Assembly (NCBI RefSeq): GCF_004341375.1
Contig: NZ_SLXO01000008.1
Location: forward strand, 1-64,000
Reading direction: 5' to 3'
Source: Rhodothalassium salexigens DSM 2132
Lineage (GTDB): Bacteria > Pseudomonadota > Alphaproteobacteria > Sphingomonadales > Rhodothalassiaceae
Length of the DNA stretch: 64,000 nucleotides
Every line of letters starts with the position of its first letter. Position 1 is the first letter of the stretch. A model generated the notes under the pieces. That model saw nothing but the letters and a program-made list of their open reading frames with translations, made no database searches and was not told the origin of the DNA. The translations under genes were made by a program, and so were the position numbers. Below, piece after piece: positions 63,701-64,000 of the stretch.

Positions 63701-64000
63701 CCCCGCCGCCGGCGCGCCGAGCGCGGTCGTGGCGCCGGCGATGACGGTCCCCGCCGGAGCGGCGGCGCGGCGCGGGGCGATGGCGCCGCTGCGGGCGCCG
63801 AGGCGCCGGCCGGTGGCCGGGGACGCGCGCAAGGCCCGGGCCGCGGCCGCGATGGCGATCGGGGCGACCGGGGCGGGCGTCCGCGCGGGGGCGACAAGGG
63901 CGGTCCGCCGCGCAAGGGCAAGGGCGGCAGGCCGCGCGACGGCGAGCGCAAGGGCGCCAACGCGCCGCGCGTGTTCAGCGCCGGCGGCCAGAAGAAAGCC
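60725..64000 (+). CDS. SUV3-like ATP-dependent RNA helicase, 3' end beyond window
   Basis: At least 1092 residues are encoded and the frame is open to the right edge. Residues ~13-330 form the helicase core: Walker A GPTNTGKT at 16-23, DEVQ of motif II near residue 98, the ATDAIGMGLNMDIDH stretch of the second RecA domain, and the GQIAGRAGRY motif VI. Residues 330-810 carry the SUV3-type C-terminal part and an RNA-binding-like module. The last ~280 residues are an Ala/Pro/Asp-rich linker (815-978) and a basic Arg/Gly/Lys tail from ~985, which could bind RNA. ATGs at 60734 and 60737 are alternative starts. Confidence 0.9.
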   Translation, partial: MTIMMAETGRLAAVLGPTNTGKTHYAVERMLGYESGMIGFPLRLLAREIYDKVVALRGPTRVALITGEEKIVPDRPAYWICTVESMPVEKDVAFLAVDEVQLAADDQRGHIFTDRLLRARGRDETLFLGSESMRGVLKALLPSIEFVSRQRLSSLIYVKPRKLHRLPRRTAVVGFSAETVYGLGELVRRGRGGAAVVMGALSPRTRNAQVEMYQSGEVDYLVATDAIGMGLNMDIDHVAFARTTKFDGRQMRDLTAAEIGQIAGRAGRYVRDGSFTTVAGSDDGEIEPTVVAQVEEHSFPPIKRLSWRNAQLDFKTPQRLIATLEAKSDIQILRRAPEAMDLTALKALAGDDSVAARATTPAAVRLLWEVCQLPDFRKWSPGEHINLVKRLFLDLTSDRGVIPHDWFAAQVARLDNVQGDLDTLAARIACIRTWTYVAHRRGWLSEAGHWAHVTRGIEDKLSDALHHRLTQRFVDRRTSVLMREMRQKGELSVSIDDHNDVVVEGHKIGRLEGFTFHPDPSAAGADFKTLQSAAEKTVKAELTRRAKLFTNIGYKTVTLDVSGGFDAPVIRWQGAAIARVEKGGTRLGPQVALVDDALLSGGEAQMVLARLQGWLDDRIREKLEPLVKVDEELALSEPSEANGVKLEGLARGVAFKLLESFGVLTREDVAGDLRQIDQEHRRGLRRFAIRIGATSLYQTATLKPHAVELRLMLWALWEGKQSLPAQPTPGLVTIPIDPQAPRAFYRIAGFRVAGDHAVRIDMLERLADAVRPLGQKSQQFEVSPEIMGLVGCSGDDFAEVMRVLGYGHEKKILTPEEVAAEREAAEAAEAAAQAAARATAPTGAPEAATAAPDTPADQANAAPADGAAQAMPEVTPDVTADAVSDARTHPAPETRAAPTETAEAAEAPEAADAPEAPEANDNSPAAPDGTADVVADTATDAAAQAPGATAEPTAPDTVADAPATDEPASADGATPSAAKPAAPVERYLFKWEPRRRRAERGRGAGDDGPRRSGGAARGDGAAAGAEAPAGGRGRAQGPGRGRDGDRGDRGGRPRGGDKGGPPRKGKGGRPRDGERKGANAPRVFSAGGQKKA

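Noticed and set aside
61181-63832. An 883-residue open frame on the minus strand
   Set aside because: It is a shadow of the SUV3-like helicase, whose motifs are clear on the plus strand.

Overview
The window comes from a GC-rich alphaproteobacterial chromosome. Pointers are an NDUFAF5-like methyltransferase, a SUV3-like helicase, a PAS_5-type protein, an alphaproteobacterial-type ribosomal protein L28, and a large set of TonB-dependent receptors. The genus cannot be named from the sequence alone. No tRNA, rRNA, CRISPR array, insertion sequence or prophage was seen.

Positions 1-36,700 are dominated by a nearly complete exosortase A (XrtA)/PEP-CTERM exopolysaccharide and protein-sorting locus. 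A leftward operon (7148 to 215) carries a GNAT-like protein, acyl-CoA ligase, PLP-dependent decarboxylase, sulfotransferase, a C-type-lectin-like secreted protein and an O-antigen-ligase-type membrane protein; most junctions are 4-base overlaps. A rightward series (7244 to 25503) carries an acyl carrier protein, two alpha/beta hydrolases, an asparagine-synthase-like protein, the polysaccharide export lipoprotein, chain-length determinant, tyrosine autokinase, ExeA-like ATPase, polysaccharide deacetylase, FemAB-like protein, an exosortase fused to an EpsI domain, amidotransferase 1, the priming sugar transferase and two glycosyltransferases. A nucleotide-sugar epimerase, the TPR lipoprotein PrsT, the two-component pair PrsK/PrsR and a second deacetylase follow. 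Two predicted sorted substrates flank the regulators (27499-28455 and 36874-37584). The first has a good sigma-54 promoter, which fits PrsR being a sigma-54 activator.

Positions 38,000-50,400 form a receptor island: a decayed TonB-dependent receptor, an intact 1029-residue receptor, a DUF427 protein, a beta-propeller phytase next to its own receptor, a PAS_5 protein and a ZnuD-like zinc receptor with a His/Asp-rich loop and a Zur-like operator.

Positions 50,400-64,000 are mostly housekeeping: an AI-2E-type permease, an SDR oxidoreductase, a ZIP-like transporter with a His-rich tail (possible second Zur-like site), BioA, a MutT-type Nudix enzyme, an NDUFAF5-like methyltransferase, an esterase-like phytase-family protein, rpmB, a NifX/NifB-like protein with a His/Cys-rich tail, a macrodomain protein, and a SUV3-like helicase that runs off the right edge.
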